This document shows positions 23,525 through 35,484 of a stretch of 64,000 nt of DNA, piece by piece. How positions within the stretch are numbered: position 1 is the stretch's first letter; every line of letters starts with the position of its first letter. Made by a program: the position numbers and the translations under genes. The notes under the pieces are model-generated. The model was not told the DNA's origin. It saw only the letters and a program-made list of their open reading frames with translations, and ran no database searches. Origin of the DNA: Pneumocystis sp. 'macacae' (lineage: Eukaryota > Ascomycota > Pneumocystomycetes > Pneumocystales > Pneumocystaceae); the NCBI GenBank assembly GCA_018127085.1, contig CM030722.1:186001-250000 (forward strand). The letters are read 5' to 3'.

Positions 23525-24656
23525 CTAGGGTTCATTGGATACACTTTTATTAAATAAGTTTTCTACTATTTCTTTTAAATTCTGAGGAGCAGCGTCACCT
23601 TGTATCTATGGCTTGATTAATATTAATTTTGGGATATACATATATATACTTTTTCGATGAAAGTTGTTAATCTTTTTGAATCAATTTCCGTTTTTCCTCG
23701 TGGTCCTAAAAAATAAATACAGCCTTTTTCTTTGTTATTTGTAGATACAAAGTCGTCTTTTATTTTATCTAAATATCCTTTTTTTATCATCTCTTTTAAA
23801 ATTTTATCAATATTTCCAATTGGTGTATCATTATTTATTTGTAAATGTAGCAAATATTTTGTAAGAAGTTCTATATAATTAAAGTTTTTTATAAAAATGT
23901 CTATTTACCTTCTGAAATTACACCACTATTCATAATAACAATACTTAATATTATCATAATTATTCCAGAAAATGCCCCTTCTTTTATTGTTGGAACTTGA
24001 GAAACTAGTTCTGAATATTTGGGATCTAAAACACTACATAATATCCAGCTTTTATTTGGTTGTACGATAGAGGATGGATTTTTTATATGAGAACTCTTGC
24101 TCTTGTGCAATTTAGATGCTGACATGTATTTATTTCTGTTCTTATATGGTAATTCTACAAGTTCCATGCCAAAAACATTTCTAAGTTTTTCTTGTGTCTT
24201 TTCAAATACTAGAGCAAAAGACCGTAGATGTGATGGTAAAAGAACTAATAGTGATAAATATTTGAATAAAATTATGTTTCAGATACTTTTTTTTGTAATA
24301 TCTTCTCTTTTTATAGGTGTTCTGGTATGTTCAAGAGCGAGAGCAAGTCGGACAAAATTTTTGACCATAAGATTAAGATCATCCTGCTTTAATGTAAATT
24401 TTGTTAGTAAAATGATAGATTTTTGTTAAATACGTTGTTTATAGTATGTTTTGTCTGCAAACAATTTTTTGTTTGCGCTGATATTATGTCAGTTGATATA
24501 TTTTGTTTTTGATTCTGAGATAACGATTCTGGTGTATACTTTTGTATTTTACTTGAAATGTCTATATTTTCTTTATTTTCCTAATATTCAGTTGGTTTAA
24601 TATTTATGATAAAATTTTTATATTACTTTTTGTTTTGTATGTTGTCTTGTTTTCAT
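23525..24656 (-). CDS. NSE3: Smc5/6 complex subunit NSE3 (MAGE homology)
   Basis: Non-SMC subunit that with Nse1 and Nse4 bridges the Smc5/6 heads in DNA repair. Exons (minus): 24627..24656, 24434..24580, 24287..24386, 23909..24244, 23650..23870, 23525..23605, 304 aa. The MAGE domain is clear: NFVRLALALEHTRTPIKRED, RSFALVFEKTQEKLRNVFGM then ELVELP, GAFSGIIMIILSIVIMNSG, and the second winged helix with IYFLGPRGKTEID. The N-terminal about 60 residues are polar and unconserved; the 30-nt first exon (MKTRQHTKQK) is inferred from an open frame with good splice sites. It is divergent with MAK11, 157 bp between starts. Confidence 0.93.
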
Positions 24657-24813
24657 TTATTTTTTATTAATAAAATTTAATATTATATTTGAGAACTTAA
24701 AAAGTGAAAAATATTTTTTATGTTTGTTTTTTGTTTTTATTTGATTCAGTAATTTATTTTTTCTTAAAGATAAATTTTGACTATGATTATTTGTTTGAAA
24801 CTGTTTAAAAAAA

Positions 24814-25944
24814 ATGAATCAAGATAATAAGGATTTTAAGAGATTTAAGCATTTTGAATCTTCTTTCCGTATTATTGCTTGCACTTATGAAGGCTTTCTT
24901 TATGGGATTGATACGACATTGTTTTTGAAAGAGGATACAAAGATAAATACACATTTTGATTTAGTTTGGATGTTTGAGTCGAACACTGGTAGTGTTCATT
25001 CAATTGCAATAGGAGGGAAATATCTTGTATGTGGTGGTATAGATGAAGTAATTAAGTATGTTTTTTTGTTTAAAATATTATTTTTGATAAAAAAAGGTTA
25101 TATGATTTGAAAAAAAGAAAAGATATTGGGTCTCTTTATCATCATTCTGGAACAATTACAGATTTGACATTCTCCTCGAAAATTTCCCCTAAGTTTCTTA
25201 TATCTGTTTCTGAAGATGGTACAATGGCTATTTTTCGTACTAGAGATTGGCTACCTTTTATTACAATAAAAACACATCATGGTCGTGTAAATTCTATTTC
25301 TATTCATCCAAGTGGAAAGGTTGCACTCACTGTTGGATCAGATAAAAATATTCGACTATGGAATATGATAACTGGCAAAAGAGCCGGGAAATATAATTTA
25401 AATAGTACTGAGCCTTTTTGTATTCAATGGAATACATTAGGTGACCATTATGCAGTATTGTTGAGAAAAGAAGTAATGGTATATGATATGGTAAAAGAGT
25501 GTTTTAAATAAATATTTTTTTGAATAATTTAGTCTGCAACACTTGTGTATCGTTTTTCATCATTAGTTCAACTTAATTCAATTCATTATACTATATCTGA
25601 AAAAAATCGTTGTGAAATGCTTGTTTTGGGTACTCAGAATGGATATTTACAAATTTATGATTCAAAGAATGGGAAATTATTGGAAAGTTTTGTCGCACAT
25701 GAAAATAGGTAAATGTTTTCTAAATCCATTAAAATATATTTATTATTATTTAAGTAGGGTTAAGGCCATTACATCATATACATGCAGTTTTGCTAATACT
25801 TCTTTTTTAATTCTTGTAACTGCATCATCGAATGGTTTAATAAAACTATGGTTGGAATTTCAAGAATTTTCTTTTCTTGAAATAGGAAAGTATAATTGTG
25901 GAGAAAATAGGATTACTTGTATAGCTGTTGTTGATTCTTTCTGA
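24814..25944 (+). CDS. MAK11: WD40 protein Mak11/Skb15 (PAK1IP1 family)
   Basis: Nucleolar beta-propeller needed for 60S subunit assembly; the fission yeast ortholog Skb15 also inhibits the PAK kinase Shk1. Exons 24814..25055, 25097..25490, 25533..25708, 25758..25944, 332 aa. Repeats recognisable by GTITDLTFS...LISVSEDGTMAIFRTRDW, GRVNSISIHPSGKVALTVGSD followed by KNIRLWNMITGKRAGK, and RVKAITSYTC...TASSNGLIKLW. The KNIRLWNM repeat with ALTVGSDK is characteristic of PAK1IP1/Mak11. The protein lacks the long basic tail that some family members have. Confidence 0.92.
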
Positions 25945-26403
25945 GAATTTAAAGAAAAAAAAAAAAAACAGAAATCGTTAATTTAGAAAACAGTTATGAG
26001 ATATGATATTGTGATTAATGTTGAATTAGATAAGAAATAAATTTAATGAAAAAAAAGAAATTGATTATAGATGTTTGGTTTTGTCTTAAAGAAATATTTA
26101 ATTATTTTTCATTATATACAGTTTATATTTTTAACATATTTAATGTTTATAACTTTAAAATTTTATTGTTTTAAATTTTTTTGGGCAAAATTATGTTAAA
26201 TTCTTTGTATTGAAATTATTTTAAATTTAAATATATATTTAGGATTAGGTTTAGACTGTATTATAAAACGATTTTATTACTAAATTTTATCTATTTTTTA
26301 ATATGATTCAAATATAAATTATATTTTAAATGATTTAAAAATTATATTTTAAATGATTTAAAAATCATATTTAATGGTTAGGTTTGATAAGGGTAGAAGG
26401 GAT
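25945..26403. other. Intergenic with tandem duplication
   Basis: 459 bp between MAK11 and the tRNA gene. Contains the 23-bp tandem repeat listed separately; otherwise A/T-rich with no signal. Confidence 0.5.
26318..26363. repeat. Perfect 23-bp tandem duplication
   Basis: The unit ATTATATTTTAAATGATTTA plus AAA occurs twice without mismatch (26318-26340 and 26341-26363). It ends 40 bp before the tRNA-Val gene. Confidence 0.85.
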
Positions 26404-26477
26404 GATTCGGTGGTCTAGTTGGTCATGGCGCCAGCCTAACACGCTGGAAGTCGGGAGTTCGAGCCTCCCTCGAATCA
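26404..26477 (+). tRNA. tRNA-Val (anticodon AAC), no intron
   Basis: A 74-nt cloverleaf. Acceptor GATTCGG pairs with TCGAATC (one G-U), D arm GTC/GGC with loop AGTTGGTCA, anticodon stem CCAGC/GCTGG with loop CTAACAC (anticodon AAC), T arm GGGAG-TTCGAGC-CTCCC with an intact B box, discriminator A. It is followed by a T-rich stretch that could end Pol III transcription. Confidence 0.96.
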
Positions 26478-26724
26478 TTTTAATTTAATAGATTTTGTGC
26501 TTTATAAATTATGTAGTATTCTTCTGTAAAATTTATTTGCTTAAGTATTTGCTTAGGAAATATAAAAATTTAAATATTTAAAATAATTTGATAGAAGTTA
26601 ATGTAATATAAAAATTATATTTTAAGATTCATTAAAATACTGTATGAAATGTATGAAAAATATTATAATGAGGTTTCTATAAAATAGAACAGTTTTTAGA
26701 AAATAAATTAGTAAATAGTAAAAT

Positions 26725-27539
26725 TTAATCGATATTCATTTTATCAATATGAAATTTGACTGATTTTTTTTTGGATAATAAAGGAATTTTTATTGTTTCT
26801 GTTTCTTTTTGAGATGTTTGTTCTAATTCTTTTTGTTGTTTTGTTAACTCTTTGTTAGAAAATTGCTCGGGATTCATTTTGATTAGTTTTTTAGCATCTT
26901 CTAAGAGTCTTGTTTTATTTCCTGCCATGCGATGTTTGTAAAATACACGTTCTCGTCGTGAATGAATTTCAGATACACGATTAATTGCCTTAAGAGTATT
27001 TGCAACAATATCCCTATTATAGCGAACAGGAATATTTCTACGAGAAGCAAATGTAAGTGTAGTATCCTGATTTTAATAAATATAATTTAATACTATATTT
27101 TTGTTAACTTACGATAGTCATTTCTTTGCCAGTAGCTTTTCTAAAAGCTTTTGTGATATGTTAGAAATAAATAACAATATTAAATGAAAAGAAACCTTTT
27201 GTCCATGCCATCTAAAAAAGTTAGTTTTTTGTTTTAATAAATTTGAAACTGATAAACCTTTCTAGGATTGCGTCTCATTTTAAAGTTCTTATGACATTTT
27301 GATCTACAGAATCGAAATTCTTTAGCATCATTTCTTATAAACATAATCTATAATAAAATTATTTTTTTTAAATATGGTTTTTTTATTACACCATGTCCTG
27401 GATAAATTGGTCCTGAACAAAACTAATAAATTAGTATAGGCTTCTTCTTATTAAAAAATATGTCATAGTTACATAACATGTATAAATCCTAATTGAATAT
27501 TAGTGTGTTGTATTATATAATGATAATATATTACCTCAT
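26725..27539 (-). CDS. RLP24: Ribosome biogenesis protein RLP24
   Basis: Paralog of ribosomal protein eL24 that occupies its site on pre-60S particles and is released by the AAA-ATPase Drg1/Afg2. Exons (minus): 27535..27539, 27473..27488, 27390..27422, 27258..27347, 27196..27211, 27113..27147, 26725..27066, 178 aa. Translation across all junctions: [18 protein letters not shown], then [20 protein letters not shown] with the CxxC...CxxxC zinc site, [40 protein letters not shown]. Three exons are micro-exons (5, 16 and 16 nt), yet each junction restores the family sequence exactly, so the model is firm. The C-terminus is Lys-rich. Confidence 0.94.
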
Positions 27540-28110
27540 TTGATAAATTTTTTCTTAATGAAATATTTTAGAAAAAATGAAATTTAAAAATCAAAAGTTT
27601 TGAAAATATAAGTAGTTTGCTTTCTAAACTTTTGTAATAAGTATTTTGTATTAAAGCTTATTGAATAAAAGATAATTTTTTGTTATCTTAAGTCTCCGAA
27701 GAATAAATTTATATTAAAGTTGATTTGATTTTGAGAAATTATATTTAATAAATAAATTAATTAAAATGATTTATATGAACTTTATATTTTTAATACATTT
27801 TAAAAATAAATAAAAAATAAATACAATAGATAATAGAAAAAATATTACTTATATATAAATAAAATATTTATAATTCTTTTTAGGATAGTTATGACTAAAG
27901 AAACAAAAGTTACTCTAACATTGATTTTTTCTTAGAATAGAGAATTTATTTGGGGTGAAAGTTAAATTAACAGTATTCGAGTTGAATTTTATTTCAAATG
28001 TATAAAGTATTTTATATTTAAAAGATCCATTAGTATTTTTCTTGCTATAATATTTATTGTTATAATAATTGGTAATATATTGTTGAGATTAGTTAAATTT
28101 TTCTTTGAAT
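27540..28110. other. Intergenic upstream of RLP24
   Basis: AT-rich, no gene recognised. Confidence 0.45.
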
Positions 28111-28830
28111 TTAATGTTTTTTACGAGAGTTTTGAGAATTTTGCAATATCTTTGCAGTATTAGAATGATAAATGTTAAGATTATCTTTTCTAGAAAACTT
28201 TTTCTATTTAGAACTGTTGATATTTTTTAGTTGTCGAGTAGTAGAAAGAGCTATATCAAATAATTTTTTTGCATCTTTTATAAAATAATTTTTAACAGTT
28301 TTACGTATATTTTTTTGATTGAGTATTTGATTTTTAAAAATATTACACTTGGTTTTATAGTCATGAGATATTAAAGAATTATTATTTTAGAATTGATATT
28401 TTACACTACATATTATTTTTATTTGTTATGATAATATTAGAATTTTAAATATGAATAAATGTTATTGATATGGTTTTTTGTATAGTTATTGTTTTTTGTT
28501 TTTTAATATTTGCATTTTTGCTTTCTGTAAATTTAGAGTGTTATATATTTCCTTTTTTTTCTAATTTTTTTTTTATTTTAAGGATATTTTCTGAACCTGA
28601 GGTATCTTCTGTACTATTTTTATTTAAATTATAATGTTATTATACGAAATTTAAGATTTATTTTGTATAAAATATTAGTATTTACGATAACTATATAATC
28701 AGTATTTCAAATATATTCTTTTTTAGTTAATTCAATGTTTTTATACTTTTTTTTCTTATCTTTAATATTAAACGTATAGTTAACTCTTTGAATAGATTAA
28801 AAGTCTTTTATGTTCGATACCTATTTTCAT
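28111..28830 (-). pseudogene. Possible broken or cryptic basic-protein gene
   Basis: No family recognised. On the minus strand several protein-like blocks line up in one direction: a possible start MKIVNYTFNIKDKKKKYK near 28830 (if a 36-nt GT-AG intron is removed), then NSTEDTSGSENILKIKKKLE (about 28540-28612), then a block with IRKTVKNYFIKDAKKLFDIA (about 28204-28389). That last block hits an in-frame TAG (28204-28206) and continues open for 30 more codons to a taa at 28111-28113. No set of GT-AG introns that I tried joins all blocks. It could be a decayed gene, a gene with unusual introns, or chance composition. Confidence 0.35.
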
Positions 28831-29270
28831 AGGTGCTTGATTGTTAAATAAATAGAGTTAGGTTTGTGTGATGCATTTGTTATTTGGCTTAGAATTATTT
28901 TATTTGGTAATTTTAATGTTTTATATAAAACGCATACTTTATGCATTTTATCTTTATATATGGTTCTGTGAATGAAGGGTAATGAGAAAAGGTAATGATT
29001 TATGTTTTAAAGTATAAAAATAGATTTTCTTATATATTAAGCGTAAATGCTGAATGTGTTTGTCGATAGGTTTAGGGTTTTGACGTATCAATTTGAAAAC
29101 GTTATAAGCTTTTATTCAAGTTGATCATGAATGATGAAAAGATAATAAAGGATTGTAAATAAATTGATTATTCTGAATGAGTATCCAAGGTAGTTCTTTT
29201 TCCTTTGAAAATGCTATTTCTAAGATAAAATTTAGAATTTTCATCAAACAATCCGTTTCGATCGATTTTG
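28831..29270. other. Promoter region of PAL1
   Basis: No coding signal. Somewhat less AT-rich just before the PAL1 start. Confidence 0.45.
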
Positions 29271-30522
29271 ATGGCTTCAACTGCAGCTTCTGAAGGATCT
29301 AACCCGTTTCTTGATAAGGCAGAATACAAGAAAAACACTGATAATGCGACCTCTGTTACATTGGTGTGTTTTTTTGAAAAAAAGGGGTAGGTTAAAGAGT
29401 TATAGAAGCCTATATCATCTCATGTATCGTCACGTATGATTTCTTCTCGAGATTATAAATCAGCTTTGCATTCAAAGCAAGAGACAGGGACCATGGTTTC
29501 TCGCCATGAGTGTTCGAGAAGTAATTCAGAAAGTAACGTTCTTGATTCACATAAAAATGCCCATCGAGATTATAAACATTTTCCCTTTAATAAAGAGAAA
29601 ATTCATGAAAGGACTTTGTTGGAGGAAAATTCTAAAGAAAAGATTAAATCTAGTGTTTATGATAAGGGAAGACGGTCACGTACACATGTAGATCGTATTG
29701 ATTTACTTGATGTGACTGCTGTATATGGATCAGGAGGTATGTGTTAATTGTTCATTTTAGGTTTATAGATTTTTAGCATTTCATCATGATGGGCCGTTTG
29801 ATGCTTGTAATCCATGTCGTAATAAAAATTCTCGAAAAGATCCTTTATTTGCTTTTCCTAAAGATAGCACTTCTATGTCTTTTGTTAAATTAGAAACTGA
29901 GAGTTCAGGATTTCCGATTGACAAATATTTTGGCCGTCGAGATATTGAAGCATATAATGAGTTTTCTCCTAGTGCTTTTTATTCTAGGAAAAAATGTTCT
30001 TCGAGTTCATCTAGAAGTTTTACTTATGAACCAACTCAAAAAGTAGAGTTGCTTCATGGTTCTGAGAGTACTGGTCTTGGTACTCCAACTTTTATAGAAG
30101 GTAGCTATGCTAGTCGAGTAGCTATGCAATGCGCTGCATCATTATTTGATAATGAAAAATTTGATAATGAAAAGAATGAAAAAGAAAATAGATTTTTTGG
30201 CTTCCGAGGTCATTCGAATATTGATAATACTGATTTGAATTGCAAACGTAGTTTTGTTCAACGTATTCGTGGTTCGAAAAAAAATTCCCAATCCAATGAT
30301 TCATCTATTCAAGGTCTAGTTAATTCCTCTCTTGGGATTCCGAAACAATTAGATGTAGAAAAAAGTACATTTAATAGTAAGAAGAAAAAAGGTTCAGTAC
30401 CGCAAAGTACTTTTTCTGTAACTTCATCTGATAATTCTGAGTCATGTGGTAGTAAAGGATTTCTTAATCGTGTTCGTAGTTTAAAAGTAGGAGGCACTAG
30501 AAATAGTCATACAGAGAATTAG
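29271..30522 (+). CDS. pal1: Pal1-family cell-morphogenesis protein
   Basis: Fungal endocytic-patch and cell-tip protein; in fission yeast it maintains cylindrical shape and binds Sla2. Exons 29271..29363, 29406..29736, 29777..30522, 389 aa. It opens with an NPF motif (SNPFLDKAEY), the EH-domain ligand expected for this family. The signature stretch VYGSG|AFHHDGPFDACNPCRN is formed across intron 2, which fixes the 40-nt intron (29737..29776). Downstream is Ser/Asn/Lys-rich disordered sequence, with GFLNRVRSLK near the C-terminus, typical of Pal1. All splice sites are GT-AG. Confidence 0.93.
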
Positions 30523-31453
30523 TGATTGTTTTTTTTTGAAAAAAAAGATATATTATGGAGTTATCTAAGGTTTTAAAATAAGATAAATCTACTTTAAAAA
30601 ATATTCTTGATACTATGTATATGTTTGATTTTTTTTTTTAGAATTATGCTTTTATACAAAGTTGATCTGATTTGATATTTTTTATTTTTAAATTTGGATG
30701 AGTTTATTTTATTTTGTTCTGTTATTTTGATGATATAGTTTAAAGTTTTGTATTAAATATTGTTTTATTTTTAAAAATTTTGTTAAATTCTATTACAATT
30801 TTATATGGAGTTATTGTATGCAAAAATTAAAATATTTAATTTATAAGAGTGAGTATAATATTTGTTTATGTATTTAATAAAATTATATATTTTTACAATT
30901 TATTTGAATTTTATGATGTTAATATTTATAATAAATAATTTAATAGGAAAAAATATAGTTTTAAAATGCTTTTTATTATAAATAGATTTTTTTTTAATAT
31001 AAATGATAAAATTTAATAAATTTATTATAATTATTGAATATTTATTTTAAAAAAAAAATTAGAAATTTAATTTTTTAAAAATTGAATTAGTTTATAAATT
31101 TATATATTATTCAAGGGTTTTATTTGATGTCTATCATAAGAAAATAAAAATTTAATATAATAATTTGTTGTTGTTTTCTAATGTTTACTATTTTTAGTAT
31201 AAAATATATTAAATTTGTTTAGAAATAGTTTAAAATTAATTATATTTATTTAATAAAAATTGTATAATTTTTATAAAAAGATATTATAGAAAACTTTAAA
31301 TTGTAATTATAACAAATATATTTGTATAAAAAGCAAATTCATTATTGATTATAATAGAATATTTTAGCTGAGTTAAGCTAGGTTATATTAAGAAATTTTA
31401 TTTTTTATGTACTATTTAAAAGCATAAAATATGTATTTGAAAATATTAAATTA
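30523..31453. other. Intergenic between convergent genes
   Basis: 931 bp of near-pure A/T sequence, nothing recognised. Confidence 0.5.
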
Positions 31454-34400
31454 TTAATTCGATAACGCAGATGGTATAAATTCATCTTCATCACTAATTT
31501 CGAGATTTTTTTCGTTATCTGAGTTATGTCTTTTATGTGTAAAATCTTCACAGTGTTTTCGTTGATATAATGATGCCGCAATTGCAATGTTGAAAAATCT
31601 ATGTTTTGAATCTTTATTTTTTAGTGCTGTATTCTCTATAATAATTTCTTCGTCTTTTTTTTCTAAAGTAAAATATTTATAAGGTAATGGTATATTACGA
31701 CTAACTTTCAAATGTAAAACATTAGTTGAATGTTCATTTTCAACCTTTATAAAGTAAGTTAAATATTATAAAATAATTTCTTACTCTGAATATATTCCAT
31801 AGAAACCTTCGAAAAATTTCAATTACACCAACAATGAATGTAACAAGTGGCAAATATTTGACATTTTTAATATAAATGAAATGTAATATCCATGAAAATC
31901 TTAATATCGGGTCAAAGATTATTATTAAGTAATAAACCTTTAAAAATAAGCTAATATATTAATAATTAGAAATATTTACCCAATAATTTTTAAATATTAA
32001 ATTGTTTTTTAGAAAAGGATAATTTGCGTATGGTTGCATTAATGAAAAATCCATAAATATATCCCAAAAGCCTAGTATATTATAAATTTAACATTATGTA
32101 AATATATGAAGCTTACTAGTATAGAAAGAATTGATTAAAGCAAAAGTAATATATAATATTTTATGTGTTGAATTATTATTTATTTTCCAAAAAGAAAAAA
32201 AAATATATGTTAAAACTGTACATGCATATTTCCCTGAATTAATAAGGTGCGGAAATATGTTTCTGGAATCATAATATCTTCTTAAACATTGTAAAAAACG
32301 AAAAATCCCAGGAATTGTTTGGAAAAATCCTGTTAATCTAGAATATGTGCTGCATTGAATTAAATTTTCAAAGTGATGATTATAAAAACAAAAAAATAAC
32401 TATTTTTAATTAACATCGTTTATAAAAAAATAAGAATTACTTCCTTTTATATTACCAAAGCAATATATTAAACTATTATATTGATCTCCTAAAAAAAAAT
32501 CCCGAAACTGAACAGAACATAATCCTGAAAAAAGTAGGCGAATCTAAATAAAATTAATATTTAATAATAAATATGTCTATTTTACGTTCGAAACAATGAA
32601 CCATTTACGCGATTCTTTATGAAAGTATGGTAATGGATTGAATAATATTATAGAAATTATTGTAACAAAAAACAATGGATAATAATTAGTTAAAGGTATT
32701 GAAAAGTTTTTAAAGTTAAGCCAAAAAAATAGTGAAAATATTAAAAAAATAAAAGATGGTATCTAGATTTATAAGATTTAAAATAAGAATTATAGTATAA
32801 AGATACTTCTAAATATTGCTTCCAGTCTAAATTATGCCTCGTATCAAATTCAAAAATAAATACATAGTTTATCCTTGATTTTGTCCAAATATAACAATTA
32901 AGACCAAAAAGAAGTAAAAATAATAATATAATAAAAAACCCTCCCCATATTTGAAGAAGATATTTTTTTATTAAGTTTAATTCATTAACTAACGTTCTAT
33001 TTGCTAAAATATGTTACTAATAATTATTTTATAGTCTTCTAAAATACCATAAATTAGCCCTTCTATAAGAAGAGGTAATGAAAATCCAAGATATAGACCA
33101 ACTCTAAACAAAGTATTTGCATAATCCTTTTTATTAATATTAGTAATATTTGTATTAAGAAATAACATACTGTAGTTTTTTGTCTAGTTCGAAGTTTTTC
33201 TATAGCACTTTTTCTATTATTTTTTTCGAAATAATATGCAAAAATATTCTTAATAATATAAGTTTATAATAATATATGTATAATATTTATACTTCTAACT
33301 CTGTCATTAGATCATTATTTATTTCACTAGATCCGAAATGACTTTCAGTAATTTTAGGCATATAAAATTTTAAATAATTGATGCCAGTAACTTTAGTTAT
33401 TTTTTTCAAAGCCTTTCTAAATGCTTCTATGTTCATTGTACGGTAATCTTTTAAAAGTTCTGTTTCATGGTAAAAATCAATAATAGCCTAAAGGTTTGAA
33501 GTTAAAAAATATGAAATAAATACTTACTATTTTTAAGCGTTTTTTAGCAATTTTATAAGCAATGTTTTTAGAAATGCAATTTTTTTTTTCATAGAGAATA
33601 TTTTTCTTTTTTATAAATCCAAAAGATGTGTAAACTTGATGCAATGGTGCTAAAGAATTATTTATCCAATTTAAAGAGCTTTTATTTTTTTTTATTCCAT
33701 TTATCTAAAATTAATATGAATTTAAAAATAAAAAATAATTAAATAGTTACATTTTTGTTTCTTTGCCTGTTATTCATTTCGAGCAATTGTTTTTTTATTT
33801 GTTCAGAACGTAATATTATTTCTTTTTCTTTTTCTTTATAAAAATTATCAACTTTTTGAAGTTCTTCATTTAAAAATGTAAAAAATTGAAATATTTCTTC
33901 ACTATTATCAAGTAATTTAAGATATGAATTTGAATTTGTATTGTTAATATTATATCTTCTGTGACCTGCTATGTATTGAGAATATGAATCTGGAATGTAT
34001 GAATTATTTTCAGAGTAAAATATGTCATCAGATATTTTTGTTGGAAAAAATGAACTTACATTATAATCTTTGTTATTTTCGTGTGATCCTTTATGTTTTG
34101 TAATATTAGATTGAAACTTTGTATTTAAAGTAAATTCTGTTGATTCTGATATATTTTTAAATAAATGTGCATTTAAAACATTGTCATAGTTTAAATCATC
34201 TTTTGAAAGATTATTTAAATTTTGATTTTTTACTAAATTATTTATAAATGGTTTTTCATATAAGATTTCATAATTTGATAATTTTAGATTTTTTTTTTGG
34301 GAAACTTTTGTTACAAGTTTTTTTGCTATAAATGTTATAAATTATAGAAAGTATACTATTAAATATAATACCTTTTTTATAGTTGAGATATTTTTCACTC

Positions 34401-34525
34401 CATTCTGAAATATTAATAAGGCAATAAAAGTAATATTAAATACCAGATATTAAATTATTTTCAAGTTTTCTAAAGAAATTTAGATATTTTAAAACTTTTT
34501 TTGAAAATTACTTAGCATATTTCAT
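31454..34525 (-). CDS. SYG1: SPX-EXS membrane protein (SYG1/XPR1 type phosphate exporter)
   Basis: Polyphosphoinositol-sensing phosphate exporter family. Exons (minus): 34512..34525, 34444..34469, 34372..34404, 33751..34325, 33528..33704, 33293..33487, 33171..33248, 33048..33126, 32807..33003, 32586..32762, 32445..32543, 32117..32399, 31980..32071, 31785..31937, 31454..31744, 822 aa. The SPX domain starts MKYAKKLENNLISEWSEKYL (first three exons 14, 26, 33 nt) and continues after a Ser/Asn-rich insert with LLKDYRTMNIEAFRKALKKI. The EXS part has several TM segments and WTKSRINYVFIFEFDTR, VQFRDFFLGDQYNSLIYC, RLTGFFQTIPGIFRFLQCLR, YWDIFMDF-like FWDIFMDFSLMQP, and EIFRRFLWNIFRVENEH. The junction after exon 11 needs a GG-AG intron (32400..32444). 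Confidence 0.93.
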
Positions 34526-35484
34526 TGAATTTTGATTTGATCCTTGATGAATTGAGTATTACTTTTATGAGTTTTTTTATATACAATTTAAAATAAAAAT
34601 GTTATTATTTATTTTCTTTTAGAAGGTTTAGTATTTAACGCATTAAAATTATATTAATTTTGTTTTTATTTTAAATTATTTTTAATAATTTTATTGTAAT
34701 TAAATTTTTAAAACTTCGTTAAATTCTATTTTTTAATACAAAAAATGTTAATTATATAATAAATTATAGAATGTTATTTTATAACGATGGTTATTATTTA
34801 AAAATTACTTAAAAATTAATATATATATAATATTTGAATATACATTTTTATTAAATATTTTAAGATTTATAAAAATTTTTTAATATTATAATATTTATTA
34901 TATAAATAGTTGTAAATGATGTAATATTGTTAAAAGTAAATGAATTTTATTTTGAATTTGTTTTTTTAGAAAAAATGTAAAAGATTCTGGTTATTTATGA
35001 TTTTTTTTAATTTCTAATATTTTTAAAGTACTTTAATTGTAACAATCTGAATAATTTTGAAAATTTTTATTTTTAATATTTTGAATTATATTTAAATATA
35101 ATAGTTTTAATAGATATATAATTTTTGAAATTTTGATCCCTTTATTTTTATATTCTGTTATTTTATGATTTAATATTTTTAAAGTGAAAATGGCAGATTT
35201 ATTTTTTTTGTAAAAAAATAATAATTATTATTATGAAACGTCTTTAGATCTGAATTATTATATTATATTTTAAAAATATATATTTTTAATTTTTCTAAAA
35301 TTTATGCTATTAATTTAATTTTCGATGTCACGTGATGATAACGTTTTTTCAAAATATTTTGAAAGTTCGACGTGTTAAACAAAGCTCAGTGTAAAATTAT
35401 TTTTATTATAAATTTTATTTTATTGATTTTTTGTTTTTTTTTTTTTTTTATATTTTAAATATTAATAATTTAGTGTTTACAAAT
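34526..35484. other. Divergent promoter region, SYG1 / arrestin
   Basis: 959 bp, nearly all A/T, with one E-box listed separately. No coding frame. Confidence 0.5.
35328..35335. promoter_or_regulatory. E-box TCACGTGA upstream of the arrestin gene
   Basis: A perfect CACGTG palindrome with flanking T/A, 150 bp before the start codon, in otherwise A/T-only sequence. Fungal bHLH factors (Cbf1, Pho4, SREBP-like) bind this word. Position on the SYG1 side also makes a phosphate-regulator link conceivable, but nothing else supports it. Confidence 0.35.
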
